A stretch of DNA of 64,000 nucleotides from Sphaerolaimus hirsutus (lineage: Eukaryota > Nematoda > Chromadorea > Monhysterida > Sphaerolaimidae): assembly GCA_964036195.1 (NCBI GenBank), contig OZ038452.1:27601785-27665784 (forward strand). The letters run 5' to 3'. Numbering within the stretch: the stretch's first letter is position 1; every line of letters starts with the position of its first letter. The notes under the pieces were generated by a model that saw nothing but the letters and a program-made list of their open reading frames with translations, did not search any database and had not been told where the DNA came from. Positions 32,301 to 44,949 of this stretch are shown piece after piece. The translations under genes were made by a program, and so were the position numbers.

Positions 32301-35300
32301 GAATAGGGCGCCAATGGTGCCAGGAAAAATAAGTGCTTACGTTACCTGCGTGTGCTCAAAATGTTTTTCCAGCGCTTTAGTGCACACACTGACTACTTTA
32401 TTCATGTTCTCCGGAATCTCCAACAAAAACCAGACGAGCAACAAAAATGTTTTGCATAAAATCATACTCACATGTGACATGAAAAAGGGCGCCAAGAGCC
32501 ATGGGCCATGGCTCCTTTCAGAAAGTGGGCGCCAGGCGCCACAGAAAAAGGGGCCAAGCGCCAACGGCGCCATGGCGCCATTCCATCACTAATTGGCAGG
32601 TATTGCACATAGGTAGATTTACGTAGTCTACTCGCCGCACATCTTACAATGAAATCTACTGTATGCCATCCGAATAAAAAAGCAAACATTTGATTTTTCT
32701 ATCATCATATCATATTGCTCTGACTTTGATTGAGTTCACTGCGCCCCTTAGCACATGATTTTATTCATCAAAATACGGTAGTATTCATTGTAAAGCGTTC
32801 GGTCCGTTCAGTATACAATTGCGCGGTGTGGGTGTGTCTGTGTAGTTACTAATTAACTACAACCATTCAATGATTTTCTGCGTGCTAATTAGTAAAATTC
32901 ATAGCCATAGGCACCCAGGTAGAGGTGAGCAACTTTATTTATTGGCAGCCCGCACACCAGTTGACACGTCGTATGTGTCAACTGGTTTGTGTCAACTCAG
33001 ATTTCGGTTTCACGTGTACAAATCTACAAATCAGCTATCTCCAAATGCACACGCGACAATGTTGAAAAATAAATACCGTATTTCCTCGAAATACCCCCGG
33101 GGGGTTTATTGTTTCAGAGTGAGAATTTTGAGGGGGGGTTAAACGAGGGGGGGTATTTCGAGGGGGGGGGGTTATTATTTCGCCAGAAATTTTTTGAAAA
33201 CCAAGTACTAAATTGTCGTCTGCAACGTACGCAGACGTCGAAAATGCAACAAAAATCGCCAGTTATAAGACTCTAAACACTTGTATAAGTGTGTAGACGT
33301 ATAATCACTGTTCTCACATAACAGAGTCATCGTTTTTAACGTGTGTTTTGCATTACCCAGATGACAAACCGCAGCCTTTGTCATTTACGTTCTCTATACA
33401 CTAAATTTGGGGGGGTATTTCGAGGGGGGGGGGGGGTTTATAAGTTCATAGTGTCCATTTTGAGGGGGGTATTTCGAGGGGGGGAGGTATTTCGAGGAAA
33501 TACGGTATTACGGCCAGTGCATTGGAGATCGCACTGCGACACGTAAGCTGAAATCTGAGTTGACACAAACCAGTTGACACACAGTTGACACACCATTTAG
33601 GTAATGCTGTGACACTTTCAAACTACTGTAGAAAAATAAACATTAGGTAATCATCACTTGTCAATGCAAATATAGGTAACTTAAAGACACTTTCTTGAGT
33701 TCAGACTTTTTCGGAATGGCACTACACACACTGCGTGTCAACCGTGTTTATGTCAACTGAGAGTTTAGTGAGGTGGGTAGCAGGACAATTTTCAAGTGCA
33801 CATGACGCATGTCGGTAGAGAATCAACATTGTTATGTCCATTTGAACAGCGTTCTGCGGCCCGTCAACTAAAATGTGAACGTAAACCAGTCGGCCCAGTT
33901 GACACCAGATGTCATTGTCAACTAGTGTGTGCGGTGCCAACTTGTCACTTGAATTGACACTTGACAAGCACTTGGCGCACAGGTGTCAAGCGTATTTGTG
34001 TTTGTACCGAGTTGAACCGGCCCCAGTGACGCTGCGAGCATTAATTTTTCAGCCCAAAACTGAACCCGCAAAAGTGATGTTTCAATGCAAGTCCACACTC
34101 CTGGTGAAACGAACCCCATTTAAAATAGAACGAACTCCGAACGGAGTCTCCAATAGAAGTTGTTTTTTGTGTCCCACCGTTTCGGTCGGGGCGGATTACC
34201 CGGCTGCATGCACACGATCTAGTTGACATCAATATTCATGTCAACTGAATTTTGGTTGGCTATTCATGTTCTGTCAACTTAGCGTGACACTTTATTTTCA
34301 TTGTTTCTATTGAGGCTACCTTTTTCTACTTCAAATTTTTTCTGTGTTATTTAGTTGACAAGAATTTGCGATGTCAACTAGGGTGTATGAGTGCAATCAT
34401 GATACACGCACCAGTTTTCAACCGAATTTTCGAAAACTCATAAATTAGCTTTGAATAAACCTATTTGAGTTTACCTGAATGAGTTTTTTCAATCCTCATT
34501 AACTGTTGACGTTTACCTCGTTCCGGTAAACTCAAATGCGTTCAGAGCTGATAAATGAGTACCGTAATTCCTCGAATTACCCCCAGGGGTTTATTTTTTC
34601 AGAGTGAAAATTTTGAGAGAAAAACATGTAAAATGCAACAATAACCACCATTTATAAGCTTTTACAGCCTGATATAAGGATGTAAATGGTATAAACGATG
34701 TTCTAACTTAACACAGTAAGTGTTTTGAACGGGGCAGGCCTGATACGCACATCTGCCCGATACGCACATTTTCCCGTTTTTTTCACTTGACACTTTTTCA
34801 AGTGATTTTCAGATATGAGTAGAGTGAAAAAAGTTGCGCAATGACATTAGTGAACTTTTTTTCACTTCACTCATATCTGAAAATCACTTGAAAAAGTGTC
34901 AAGTGAAAAAAACGGGAAAATGTGCGTATCGGGCAGATGTGCGTATCAGTGCACCCCCTTTTGAACGTCTGTTATGCATTTTCCGGACCACAAATTCATA
35001 GTGCCCATTTTTAGGGGGGGGGGGGTATTGTAAATTTTGGTTGAAAACTAGTGTGTAGAGCCATCGCCCTGGCCGGTCACTTTTCAATGAAATATATTTA
35101 GCAAAATACATCTGTGAAAAAAACTTTTAAAAAATTATTTCTGATCGCAGCAATTATTCCTCTCGCTATCGGTAACCATTTGTCCCATTCACTGATGGGA
35201 CTGAAGGTTACCGTATTTTTCCGAATAAAGGCGCGTGGAAAGTTGTGCCATCAATTTGTGGCCAGTTCAGCTATCAATTTGTGGTGTGAAAAGATATTTT

Positions 35301-38300
35301 CGATTTGATTCAAATGGGAGATGTGTTAAAGTGTAATGTCAGGGGAGGAGTTAATTATTTCGCCAGAAATTTTTGAACTCCCAGTACTAATTTGTTGTTT
35401 GTAACGTATTCAGACGCTGAAAAATGCAAATTTTTGCCAAAACCCAACACCAATTGGCAGCGATACATTTTCTGTTTGTATTTTTTACCAACTGAAACTG
35501 TCCCAGTGATACAAATAATGAGTGCGTGAAAAGAAAACTGAACCCGTAAAACTGATGTTTCAAGATAAAGATATCCATTTGGTAATCGGGTGCGCCACGC
35601 AACTGTACATTATATAGAGGTCACCGTATTGCTTCCAACAGAAATGCACCTCCAATAAATAGAACGGGGCTTTTGCGCTCACGCACATTCCCACAAAAAT
35701 TCGAAAATCTCCAAATGCCAATTAAACCCACCACACTACTACATCCATAATTTGGGTCTCTAATTTTAATTTCAATTTGGCAATTAAAATACAGCGCCGG
35801 TCTGTCTGCGAATTTGAACACGTGCGATTCCTGGCCGGCCATCAATCCTGTCGTGTACTCGAGATTTTGAAGCAGAAATTTGTCAACTGAACACCTGTGA
35901 ATTGATGGGGTGGTTGGATGGTAATTGTGGAAATCAATGGGGCTAACTATTTTATGAAAAGCACTACTGCGTTTCTTTTTTGGAAAGGTGCTATCGCGCC
36001 ATTTTTACCGGCGCATTTCGAGCACCGGGGCCACTTCCGAATTTCCTATTTCCGATTTCCCAATCCGTGGAAAATGTTAAATGTCATCGATTGTGGAAAG
36101 CGTCAAAATTCATTCAGAATGTCAAACAACCAGTAAAATTTTTTTTGACGTTTTACACGACTTTTTGCATTTTGCATGAACTTTTACAGGGGTTGGGACT
36201 GGCACCTGATCAGCACACTCATGTGATAGAAAAACAACACAACAACACCAAGTCACTCACACATATACACAACAACAAAAAATCAAAACCCCCCTCAACC
36301 CCCCAAATGACCCCCCAAAAAAAAGAGACCCCCCAAAAGTACCCCTTTTCATCCAAGATCTGCACAAGCCTGCCTCCCTGCCCATCGGCCACTGTGCAGC
36401 TGTGTACCCGCATGCAGTGCATGTTTTGTTCCGCGGCGGTGCACGTCCATTTGTGATAGACTGGATCCCCGATGCGAGCGTATCGAATGGGGGTTGACTG
36501 GGGGGGGGGGTATTTGAGGGTGACAGTGGGGTTAGGGGGGTGTATTTGAGGGTGAAAGTGGAATTTTGAGGGTGGTTAAGGGGTGGATTTTTTTGACGGG
36601 GGGTATTTGACGGTGAATGTATAACGTTTAGGGGGGTTATTCGGGGGTGATGTGGAATTTTTGGGGGTCTTCGAGTTTGAGGGTGGAATTATTTTGGATT
36701 GTAAAATGTGTATGTTATATTTATGCTTGAAAGCTTATTGATCACATTCGTGTTTCAAAAATTTCAGGGTCTTTTTCCTCCCAACAAATGTCAACACAAC
36801 TGAAACTGACACATTCATTGAATAGACATTTACTAACCTTGTCGATGGCAGACAGAATCTCATATTTGCAAGTGGGCATTGACATTTGATTTGTCAAGTC
36901 TTCTGTTGTCAACATGCTGAAAAATAGTATGAGAAATCAAAGTACCTGTCAAATGAAAACCATACGCTGTGAAGTTTCCTGGCAAGTGACAAGTAGACTG
37001 CAAAGTGATTCCCAATTGTCACGCAACAAAAACATTTTTTCTACCTTTTAAAATGTTTGCAATCCACTTGACATTTCCTGATGACATCTCACATCACACT
37101 TAACGGTCACCAAACGCTCCAGAAATCCAAAGGTGCTGCACATACTAGTTGACTATGCACAGTAAAATCAAAATTTGGTAAACTCTTAAATAAACTTTGA
37201 AAGATATATAGTTTACTGGAATTAGCTGAAGCAACTCATTCCATTACCTCAACTCAGATGTGTTCAAGGCTCATTTATGAGTTGACTGAATTTTTAAAAT
37301 TTCATTAGTAAACTAGTGTGAGCGGCGACAAAAAGTGCATTTTGAACACTAAAATTAACCTGACATCCAATTGCTGTTGCACGCTTTTCTCTGCCTCCAT
37401 ATAAAAACAGTTGACTCTGTAAGCCTTGTCGACCTTGGTCAGAAATAATGGGTGGAAACTGACTATTATTGTGGTTGACATTCCCATCCCATTTATCTGC
37501 GATGGTATGTTCAGTACCGCAAATCCTCGAATAAGACCCCCCTCGAATAACTCCCCCCTTGAATAAGTCCCCCCTGCTGGCGGGGTGAGAAAAAAATAAC
37601 TCCCCCCTTGAATAACTCCCCCCCCTCTTAAATAATTCCTCCCTCTGATGAAAAGGATACGATACAAAACTATAAAAGAATAGTAGCCTATGGCAGCGGC
37701 AGCAGATACAAAATGTGTATGCAGTGTATACACATTGTTTTGTTGTTGTTAGACAGTGGACCCGAATTACACGAGCTTATATACTGAATCCATACAATGA
37801 ATTAAGTCCAAGTTTCCTGAGGAAATAATAACTCCCTCCTCGAATAACCCCCTCCTCGAATAACCCCACCCCCCTTGAATAACTCCCCCTCCAAAACTTC
37901 TGACGAAAAAAAACTCCCCTGGGGTCTTATTCGAGGATTTAGGGAATATTCTATTTGTTAAAATTGCCAGAAAAATGTGGTTCATGGTGTAGTATTTGAT
38001 TGAATTACTACAATAAATATTGTAGTAATTTAATCAAATACTACAATTGTGCATTTGGGGGTGCCCAGGTGCAAACTGCATAAGCGACAAAAAGTGGTAA
38101 GTGGTATACTCGGCGGACCGCAAAGTATGTGCAGAATCCTACAATAATTGATGGAATAAAATTTTGTGATAAATCTCGTAATTAATTATGACAGAGTAAA
38201 ACCGAAATACCTATTATGAAAAAAACCGTATAATTTTTTGGCTGATTATTCAGATGGGTTATGGTAGGTTTCCATACTAAGTGGGAGTGGGATATTTGCC

Positions 38301-40835
38301 GAGTATAGGTAAAGTCACAAGTGGTAGGTCGAGTAACAAGAGAACTTTCAGAGATTCTTTTAGGGATTTACACTATCCAGATATTTACATGCAACTTATG
38401 GATTTACTCAATCAGGTGACTTCCATTATATACTCGGATGACATTACGCCGTACATTTGTCCGGAGGAAACACTCCATCATGACGTGATCACTTTCGTCG
38501 CACTTTGATCAATTAACCCCCCCTCGAATTAACCCCTCCTCAAATTTTGCTGACGAAATAATAAACCCCCATGGGGGTATTTCGAGGTAATACGGTATAA
38601 GTATTTGTCCACTTGAGAAACTGAAAGAACCCATGGGGCACTAACTGTAAAGTGACATCTACAAAATGTCACACAAATTTGTCAAATGTTAATGTAACAT
38701 GTTGAGTGCCCGTTGAAATTTTCTTCTGCATTTCAGGGTCCATTTAACATTATTTTTACATGACAAATCGCCAATTTTTGTGACATTTTACATAACATTT
38801 TACAGCGTGCAGAATTGGCCCCAGGAGACAAAAATACAAACTGTGGGACAAAATTGCTTCACGTCGTGTAAAATACCTTATAAAATGTATTTTTCACGTT
38901 ACGTCATACATGATAAATTTTATCTACCAAAAAGTTTACAGAGTACAGTTTCAAATAGGACAAACACAAATATTTATATTTTTAATAGTGCAAAAAATAA
39001 AATAAATATACCTACCGTATTTCCTCGAAATACCCCCCCCCCCCTTGAAATACCCCCCCCCCTCGTTTGACCCCCCCCCCCCTCTCGAGACCACTATGTA
39101 ACAATCACCCCCCCCCTCGAAATACCCCCCCCCAAATTGAGTGTAAAGGGAACGTACATGACAATAACTGTAGTTTGTGTTCAGTGTACTGCAGAACACA
39201 CGTTAAAACAATGTCGGTGTCACGTTAGAACAGTGTACATACCATCTACATACTAATATTAGTCTACAGAACCTTATAAATGGCGGTTTTTGTTGCATTT
39301 TTCGACGTCTGCGTACGTTTCAGACGACAATTTCGTACTTGGTTTTCAAAAATTTTCTTGTGAAACAATAACCCCCCCCCCTCGAAATACCCCCCCCCCC
39401 TCGTTTAACCCCCCCCCCTCTCGGGACCACTATGAAACAATCACCCCCCGGGGGGTATTTCGAGGAAATACGGTAATAAACAAATTACAAATGCAATCAT
39501 AAGTATTTAACATGTCTGAAAAGTACCTAGCTTTTGTGGGCATTTATGTCTGTCCCAAACTAAAAGTGGGCCTAGTTTCCCAAAAGTTTCCCGCCAAATC
39601 ACACTTTACCGCACAAAGTAAAAAACCTGTCCCAACCCAACTGAACAGCCCTATACATATTTTTACCTGTCTGGTGCGGCGCACACCGCACTGGTTAAAT
39701 CGAATTTCGAATTGTCCAGATGTCTGCCCACTTCCAGTTTGGACGCACTCGTCTTGATATGCGTAACCCTGAGAATGTGCATTTTGTGGATGGTTTATCT
39801 GCCAGGAAGGAATGCTCGAATAAGCCCCCCCCCAGTGGATATTATTTTCGGTTACAGTTTATTTTGTCAGGGTCATTTTAGGTTTTAAGATGCCTTTGGG
39901 AGTTGACTCGAACTCTCGAAGTTTCGAAAACTTTGGCAAGCTTACAGAAAAACGTAGGGAATGTGTCTGTAAAGTTTTCAACTACTGTTGATGGAGATGA
40001 CAAATAACTCATTCCGGTAAACTCAGATGCGTTCAAATCTTATTTATGAGTTTGCAAAAATTTTACGAAATTTCAAGGTTCGAAATTCCGGAAAAAAACT
40101 AGTGCTCGAAAATTTCGAGAAAAAAACACACAGGCACCTTGACTGACAAAAAGTCCAAAAACAGTGGCATATCAAACGAACCTTCACGAAAACTTTGCCC
40201 AAAAATGGTCTTTGAGTAGCAAATGCCAGCGTGACTAAATCGTGACCGCAGTCAACGCTGGGTCTGTCCAAAATTCCATTGTCTATTTCAACAGATTCCG
40301 ACAACTTGATGTTCAGGAAAATTTGGTGGACAAAAAGTAAAGTGTAGATAAATTGTTGGCGTAATGGCGAATTTCTCGACTGAAATATTTGGGGGTTTTG
40401 TGTTGGCGAAACGTGATTTAGATTTATGTAAATTTTTTTTGATAAACTGTATACTCGGCGTACGTGATACTCTGCCCTCGCACTGATTTATGTCTCGTGT
40501 TGGTAGCGTGCCAATGATTATTAAATCATGCGATTTCCATAAAAATATGAAAAAAATTCATCGATGTGAATATGTTAATGAATAACATTATAACAACAAT
40601 CCATTTTGTCATCTTTTTATGAAACTCGGACGCGTTAACCATCGTTGGCACACTTCCAGCGGGAACCACGCGTGCAGGGTGTAAAGTAACCAGAGTATAT
40701 AATTGATGATAAAACTTTAAAAATGAAGACGAAAAACAAGAAGCAAACACTTTACGGAAGCCTCACGAAATATAAAAATCCACCGACCAGAAATTCACAC
40801 GCCAGCGGCAATAATCGCTTTAAATTGTTCACCAT
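29352..40835 (-). CDS. ZP-domain (cuticlin-like) type I membrane protein
   Basis: Exons, minus strand: possible signal exon 40835-40788, then 40304-40182, 39768-39667, 37496-37360, 36916-36838, 36497-36343, 35894-35735, 31130-30784, 30557-30355, 30263-30174 and 29512-29352. Phases all close, giving about 534 residues. ZP-N: IDNGILDRPSVDCG, ATQRPFLGKVFVK, FEIRFNQCGVRR, VDKAYRVNCFYMEAE. ZP-C: IRYARIGDPVYHKWTC, LEYTTGLMAGQESHVFKFAD and the closing KPTCPAP. Next come a Gly/Ser/Asn/Gln-rich linker with GSGSNQ repeats, a basic furin-like RSRKTR site, a membrane helix (YALALAGVSVTSLTILAVVY) and a short tail. Family knowledge: ZP proteins are cleaved before the membrane helix and polymerise in extracellular matrices such as cuticle. 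The motifs resemble nematode cuticlin-like proteins most. The first exon (MVNNLKRLLPLACEFL) is the weakest part. Confidence 0.9.
29609..29949. mobile_element. hAT-like MITE, CAGGGACGTA family
   Basis: Ends CAAGGACATATCCAGG and CCTGGATACATCCCTG, with a perfect octamer duplication CCTGGGGC at 29601-29608 and 29950-29957. The interior carries GGCGCCAGCGCCATG motifs. It lies in the last intron of the ZP gene. Confidence 0.87.
31279..31537. mobile_element. Family A MITE in ZP gene intron
   Basis: CCGTATTTCCTCGAAATACC on the left, CGAGGAAATGCGG on the right, TA flanks. Same short subfamily as 23050-23297. It sits close to the start of the large intron 31131-35734. Confidence 0.83.
31686..31868. 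mobile_element. Family K MITE
   Basis: TATACTCGGCGGATATC on the left and GGTCCGCCGAGCATA on the right. The interior contains AACCTACTATAACCCATCTG, which is inverted at 38105-38307, so the two are copies of one subfamily. Confidence 0.7.
32188..32591. mobile_element. hAT-like MITE, TAGTGATGG ends
   Basis: TAGTGATGGAAAAGCGCC and GGCGCCATTCCATCACTA form the ends. A perfect octamer ATTGGCAG occurs at 32180-32187 and 32592-32599. The arms are inverted GGGCGCCA/GGCGCCAT units. It lies in the large ZP gene intron. Confidence 0.87.
32950..33600. repeat. Family C fold-back split by a family A MITE
   Basis: TTTGTGTCAACTCAGATTTC near 32985 pairs with GAAATCTGAGTTGACACAAA near 33550, with further GTCAACTGG units outside. 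The insertion at 33076-33505 separates the arms. Confidence 0.65.
33076..33505. mobile_element. Family A MITE (long subfamily)
   Basis: CCGTATTTCCTCGAAATACC at left and GAGGAAATACGG at right, TA flanks. The body (AACCAAGTACTAAATTGTCG and ACGTACGCAGACGTCG) matches 810-1224 over most of its length. Confidence 0.85.
33722..33945. repeat. Family C fold-back, GTCAACT arms
   Basis: CACACACTGCGTGTCAACCG on the left and GTCAACTAGTGTGTGCGGTG on the right are inverted ends. Interior arms carry TATGTCAACTGAGAG and CCCAGTTGACACC. Intronic in the ZP gene. Confidence 0.6.
34210..34395. repeat. Family C fold-back, GTCAACT arms
   Basis: GCACACGATCTAGTTGACAT on the left pairs with ATGTCAACTAGGGTGTATGA on the right. 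A family D-like segment (GTAAACTCAAATGCGTTCAG) follows directly at about 34440-34560. Confidence 0.55.
34562..35030. mobile_element. Family A MITE, right end worn, containing a hairpin element
   Basis: CCGTAATTCCTCGAATTACC is the left end with TA before it. The right part (CCGGACCACAAATTCATAGT, then a G run) is the inverted body of the short subfamily, but the terminal CGGTA is missing. It is interrupted by 34731-34958. Confidence 0.65.
34731..34958. mobile_element. hAT-like hairpin element with near-perfect 100-bp arms
   Basis: It is flanked by the perfect octamer TTTTGAAC (34723-34730 and 34959-34966). The arms include CTGATACGCACATCTGCCCG and its inverse complement CGGGCAGATGTGCGTATCAG, and CACTTGACACTTTTTCAAGT, with almost no mismatch, so the insertion looks young. 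It is inside the family A element at 34562. Confidence 0.85.
36075..36205. repeat. Family B fold-back in ZP gene intron
   Basis: The right end TTTTACAGGGGTTGGGACTGGCAC is the family B terminus, read in sense of the gene as ATCAG|GTGCCAGTCCC. Inverted AAAATGTCA/TGACGTTTTAC words lie to the left. The left terminus is diverged. Confidence 0.55.
37517..37944. mobile_element. Family A-like element with CCGCAAATCCTCGAATAAG ends
   Basis: CCGCAAATCCTCGAATAAG at left is matched by CTTATTCGAGGATTTAGGG at right. The interior repeats GAATAACTCCCCCC-type units. It lies in the ZP gene intron directly upstream of exon 37496-37360. Confidence 0.65.
38105..38307. mobile_element. Family K MITE
   Basis: TATACTCGGCGGACCGCAAAG is the left end; the right end is TTTGCCGAGTATA. 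It is the inverted relative of 31686-31868. A related fragment (ACATTACGCCGTACATTTG) follows at about 38426-38500 and again at 43447-43510. Confidence 0.72.
38640..38830. repeat. Family B-type fold-back
   Basis: ACTGTAAAGTGACATC and ACAAAATGTCACACAAAT at left pair with ATTTTTGTGACATTTTAC and CATTTTACAGCGTG at right. The ends GGGGCACT and AATTGGCCCC are diverged. ZP gene intron. Confidence 0.5.
39015..39473. mobile_element. Family A MITE (long subfamily)
   Basis: CCGTATTTCCTCGAAATACC on the left, TTTCGAGGAAATACGG on the right, with TA flanks. Interior GACGTCTGCGTACGTTTCAG is the inverse of the body in 33076-33505. C runs are very long here. Confidence 0.8.
40450..40699. mobile_element. Family K MITE (TATACTCGGCGTACG subtype)
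   Basis: TATACTCGGCGTACGTGATA at left, GTAACCAGAGTATA at right. An almost identical copy, GTGATACTCTGCCCTCGCAC onward, lies at 45051-45298. It lies in the first intron of the ZP gene model, just 3' of the possible signal exon. Confidence 0.75.
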
Positions 40836-43800
40836 TTTTAGATAAAATTAGCGAAAAGTAGTAATTAATAAATAATTAATAGAATAATATTAATCAGCCG
40901 CTTTTAGCCAACGTATAAAAATGACAAAACTTTTTTGTCGCAATAAAAAGCACCATTAGTCATTTCAGAGCCGCATAAAAACTCACCAGCGCGAGACACG
41001 CAATACTTCAAAATCAAATATTTATAAAAATTTTATTCATCCATTCAAGATGCCACCCTGCGACGAAAATTTCAATGTCAACATTTATCGCTTGACCGAA
41101 TAATATTAAGATGACATGTCATGCTATGACATAAATGATCCAACCACAAAAGGAGTGACATTCGAAATGAATCTAGCTAAAATCTGCATTGACTGAACGC
41201 TATGCGAATAACGGTACCGTATTTTGACGAATAAAATCACGTGAACATCATTTGTTCATAGTTGTTAAAATGTATTTACGTTTACTCACAAAATACGTAT
41301 ACTCGAGTACTGAACTGAGTGCATACGTTTACGTTTCCTCTAAACGAGTACCAGTACTCGCTTTTACGTATACTTTTTGAAAGCACTCGACTACAGAAAA
41401 CGTATTCCAGATAGACTTTCACGTTTAATGGGGAAAAATGTACGTTTACTCACGTTTACTCATGAGTGAAAGAAAAAATTTTAGTCTACGTTTTCTGTAC
41501 TCAGGGGTGGGAAAAAAAATAGTCTACGTATACGGTACATATAATTTTAAAAAGTTCAGTACTTTCAACAACACTGTATTCGTGTACGAAATTCACCCAT
41601 AGTGAGACCAGCTCTAATGTGCCCACACACGCTAGTTTTCACCGTGACTTCGTGGGAAAACTGAATTTTTTTCAAATGCAAATTTATGAACACGGGTGAA
41701 TGATTTTATTTTATTTAAATTAGAATTTTAATAAATAAAAGTAAAAATTTCAAAATTTCAAAACTCAAACACATATAGCCTACAATAAGAGTAGGCTGAA
41801 TGTCGCCATGTCGCCATTTCAGTTTTCACATCAGTCACGGTGAAAACTAGTGTGTGTAGGGCCAATGTGACGAAAAGGAAAATTTTTTTCGGTTCTTTAT
41901 TCAGTTGTGATATGGTAGATGTCCTTGTCAAGTGTGCGTTCAGCGAAGGCTATGCTCAGTTTATTGGCGCTGCATACACGAGTTAACTGCCAGTAAACTG
42001 AAAACATAGTTAACTCGTGAATCAACTTTGAACGACATTCGAGTTTACTGGAATTAGGTGTTCAACAACTACAGTTGACGGAGAGCAACAACCGCTCATT
42101 CCAGTGAAGTCAAATGCTTTCAAGCTGATTTATGAGTTTACTAATGAAATTAGAAAAATTGAGTAAATTACATGTATGTGATGTAGCGACAATATGTGAT
42201 GCGTGCGATCAGATGTGCGCAAAAACGAACAGAAACCATATGGCACATCGAACTTCGGACAAGAGTATATTTAGGCATGTGGATATTTAAATACTTAGAT
42301 AGGTAATATCATAGCAAGTAGGGAGTGACTGTGAAATTTTGACAATTAGGTAATTCAATTTTTTTTATTTCTTGGATGCTCCACATTTGTAATAAATATT
42401 TATATCCTGTACACGAGGCTTTAAATAACAAGAAAGATATCCACAAGCAGTCTGAACCAGAAGTCAACTTGTCTGTAAGTTAAATATTTCCACATACCTA
42501 CAATTCAAAACATACTTGTCCAAACTTGAGTGAATCGCACTGTACAATTCAACATTCATTTGCATTAGCTGCACTTTTTATGAACACGCATACAATAAAT
42601 GCAAATCAGAGGAGTGAGATCATTTCAATGTTTGTTTGACGCGACCCACAGATTTATCAGGATTTCACAAGTCAGCGCATTTAACATAAAATATAAATAT
42701 CAGTAAAAACAGATTGGGCTGAATGTAGGAAGAATGTCTGTATTTTGATGAAATAGTCAGCTGGAAAATTGAGCATTAAATTCACCCCTAGTGAGAGGTT
42801 GAGAGCAATGTAATGTGGTGAAAAAAATGTTTCCATTTCTTCAATGTTGGGATATTTGAAATGCTTTCAAATTAACTTTATTGTGACCCCTTTTTATCAC
42901 AGTTCAACATTTCACCAGTTTCTTTTAAAGCTCTCATATAACAACCTATAGCTTTTCTGACTGCTGGAATCAGCTTGCAAGATATACAATGTTGTCTAAT
43001 CCTAAATGCAATTTCAGCGCAACTAAAAAAATGAACTTTTGAATGCTGTGTAGCAAAACCAATGTAATGTCATCATCATCCCATTTGGTTGGCAAAAGAA
43101 ATGACAATACAAAGACATAAACAATGGCCCCAACCCCAAGGTGTGTCGTGATTAATTAGAAAGCAAGAGCACCAACCATCTTTTTGCAGTAAATGCCAAA
43201 ATGTAAAAAGTTATTTGTGGTAATTGTAAAGTGAATTGTGATTGTTTGTTTATAATACATTATTTTAAACATGGACAATCTGGGCAAATGAAAAACTCTT
43301 TAAGCAAACATTTTCTCTGTTTTTCATTCTTGGTCGTTTCCTTTGCTACATGTAGAAATCATGAGTTGGTATGGTAACTGATATCACAATGTGAAAATGA
43401 TTTAAATGCAAAAAATGGTTGTTAACACAATTTAGTTTGTTATTATACTCGTATGACATTACGCCGTACATTTTTCTGGAGGAAACACTCCATCATGACG
43501 CCATCACTTTCATCGCCATCATCATCTCTCGCCATCACGTTGTCTTCATGATGTCATCACTTTGTCATCATCACGTCTTCCATAAGTTTTCTGCTGGCCG
43601 TCTGCCAGCCGAAGACATAACTCCTATCTGTTTGTATAGTATCGTGTCTGCTGAGTATATCACCTTGTTCTGACCCTTCAAAAGCTTTTCATATGATGTG
43701 AACTGCACCTGTATGTGAAATGCTGCAGCCTGCATAACTAAAATCTCGTAAAAGGGCATGCCAGCCAATAGACTGGCGCAGCATGCACCCAGCCACATCG

Positions 43801-44939
43801 ACGCAATTCACAACTTTTTACATACACCACACAAAGTTATAACATCCCAAAGAGCCATGCGGCAAATCAAATCACGTATATATTAAAGTGCTGGAAAGGA
43901 ATGGAATCCAACACTTTAAAAGTGTATTTTTGGGTGGAGAAAGCGACTGTGCCTTTAGGCGCTGCGCGCATCACATTCATGTGAAAATGATACATAACGT
44001 GCTTTCACTCTTCAGTTTGTAGATCACTGAAAAGTCAAGTGTAGATCTCGGAAAATTAAGTGTGTCAGAGGGAAATGCCAGGGGGATTTTTGACTGCTTC
44101 TGGGTATTTTCTGATTTTTGAAGAGTGATCTGAAATATGGATGTGTGTTTACCGCAGTGTTTTTTCAAATGTATTTTTTGGGGGTGCACATTTTTAAAAC
44201 TTTTCTTAAGACAGCGTCACGCCCCGCGGATTTACGGAATGCTAGAGTTTCCGATGCAACTTTTACGGTATGAAACTTCACTTATGACGTGACGGGGCAT
44301 TTGAAACTTTTCACGCGAAACTTCACCTGAAAATGCGGAAACTGATAGATTAGCTTGGAACACATTTGACTTTACTGGAATAGATTATTCCGAACTCGAT
44401 TAGTAGTACTTGAAGAACTCATCATTCCGGTAAACTCAAATGCGTCGAAAGCTGTTTTTTCAGTTTCCGTCAACTAGTGCTTTTGGGGCCGTTGTCCATC
44501 ATTTTCAAATCTTCATTTTAAACGTTCTAAATATCGATCACATTGTAAAATATCGCAAATTGATGAAATGATTGATTATGTTCATCACATTTGCAATTTT
44601 CAGATTATTTTACGCGCCAGTGTAGTTTTTTATCCCGAGGGATAACAAAAAAACATTCTAACGGATGGGCGAAAATAAAATATCTAGGTAAGTAAATATG
44701 TAGATCCAATTTTTACCAAAACTTTACTAAAATATTGGATGAAATCGAAAAGAAATAAAAATTTTCGGGCATAAAACTGAGTGAAAAGAAATGGGTACAT
44801 AAATATAAAAGCAAAGCGTTCTCAATTGCGGCAAATAGCGAAAACAGTCGTAAAAATAAACTTTGGTCATGAGAAAGTCGGAATATCGTTTTTAACAATG
44901 TCAGAATGGAATGACATTCGAAGGTGAGCGACATTAAAG
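40836..44939. other. Gene-poor region with fold-back repeats
   Basis: No exon is recognised. 41270-41600 is rich in ACGTTTACTCACG words and contains CAGGGGTGGGAAAA, possibly a hAT-like end. 41625-41865 is a fold-back with CACACACGCTAGTTTTCACC and GGTGAAAACTAGTGTGTG arms. 41965-42195 and 44335-44480 are GTAAACTCAAATGC fold-backs. 42200-43430 and 43520-44330 look like unique AT-rich sequence. Confidence 0.5.
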
Positions 44940-44949
44940 CGAAATGAAA

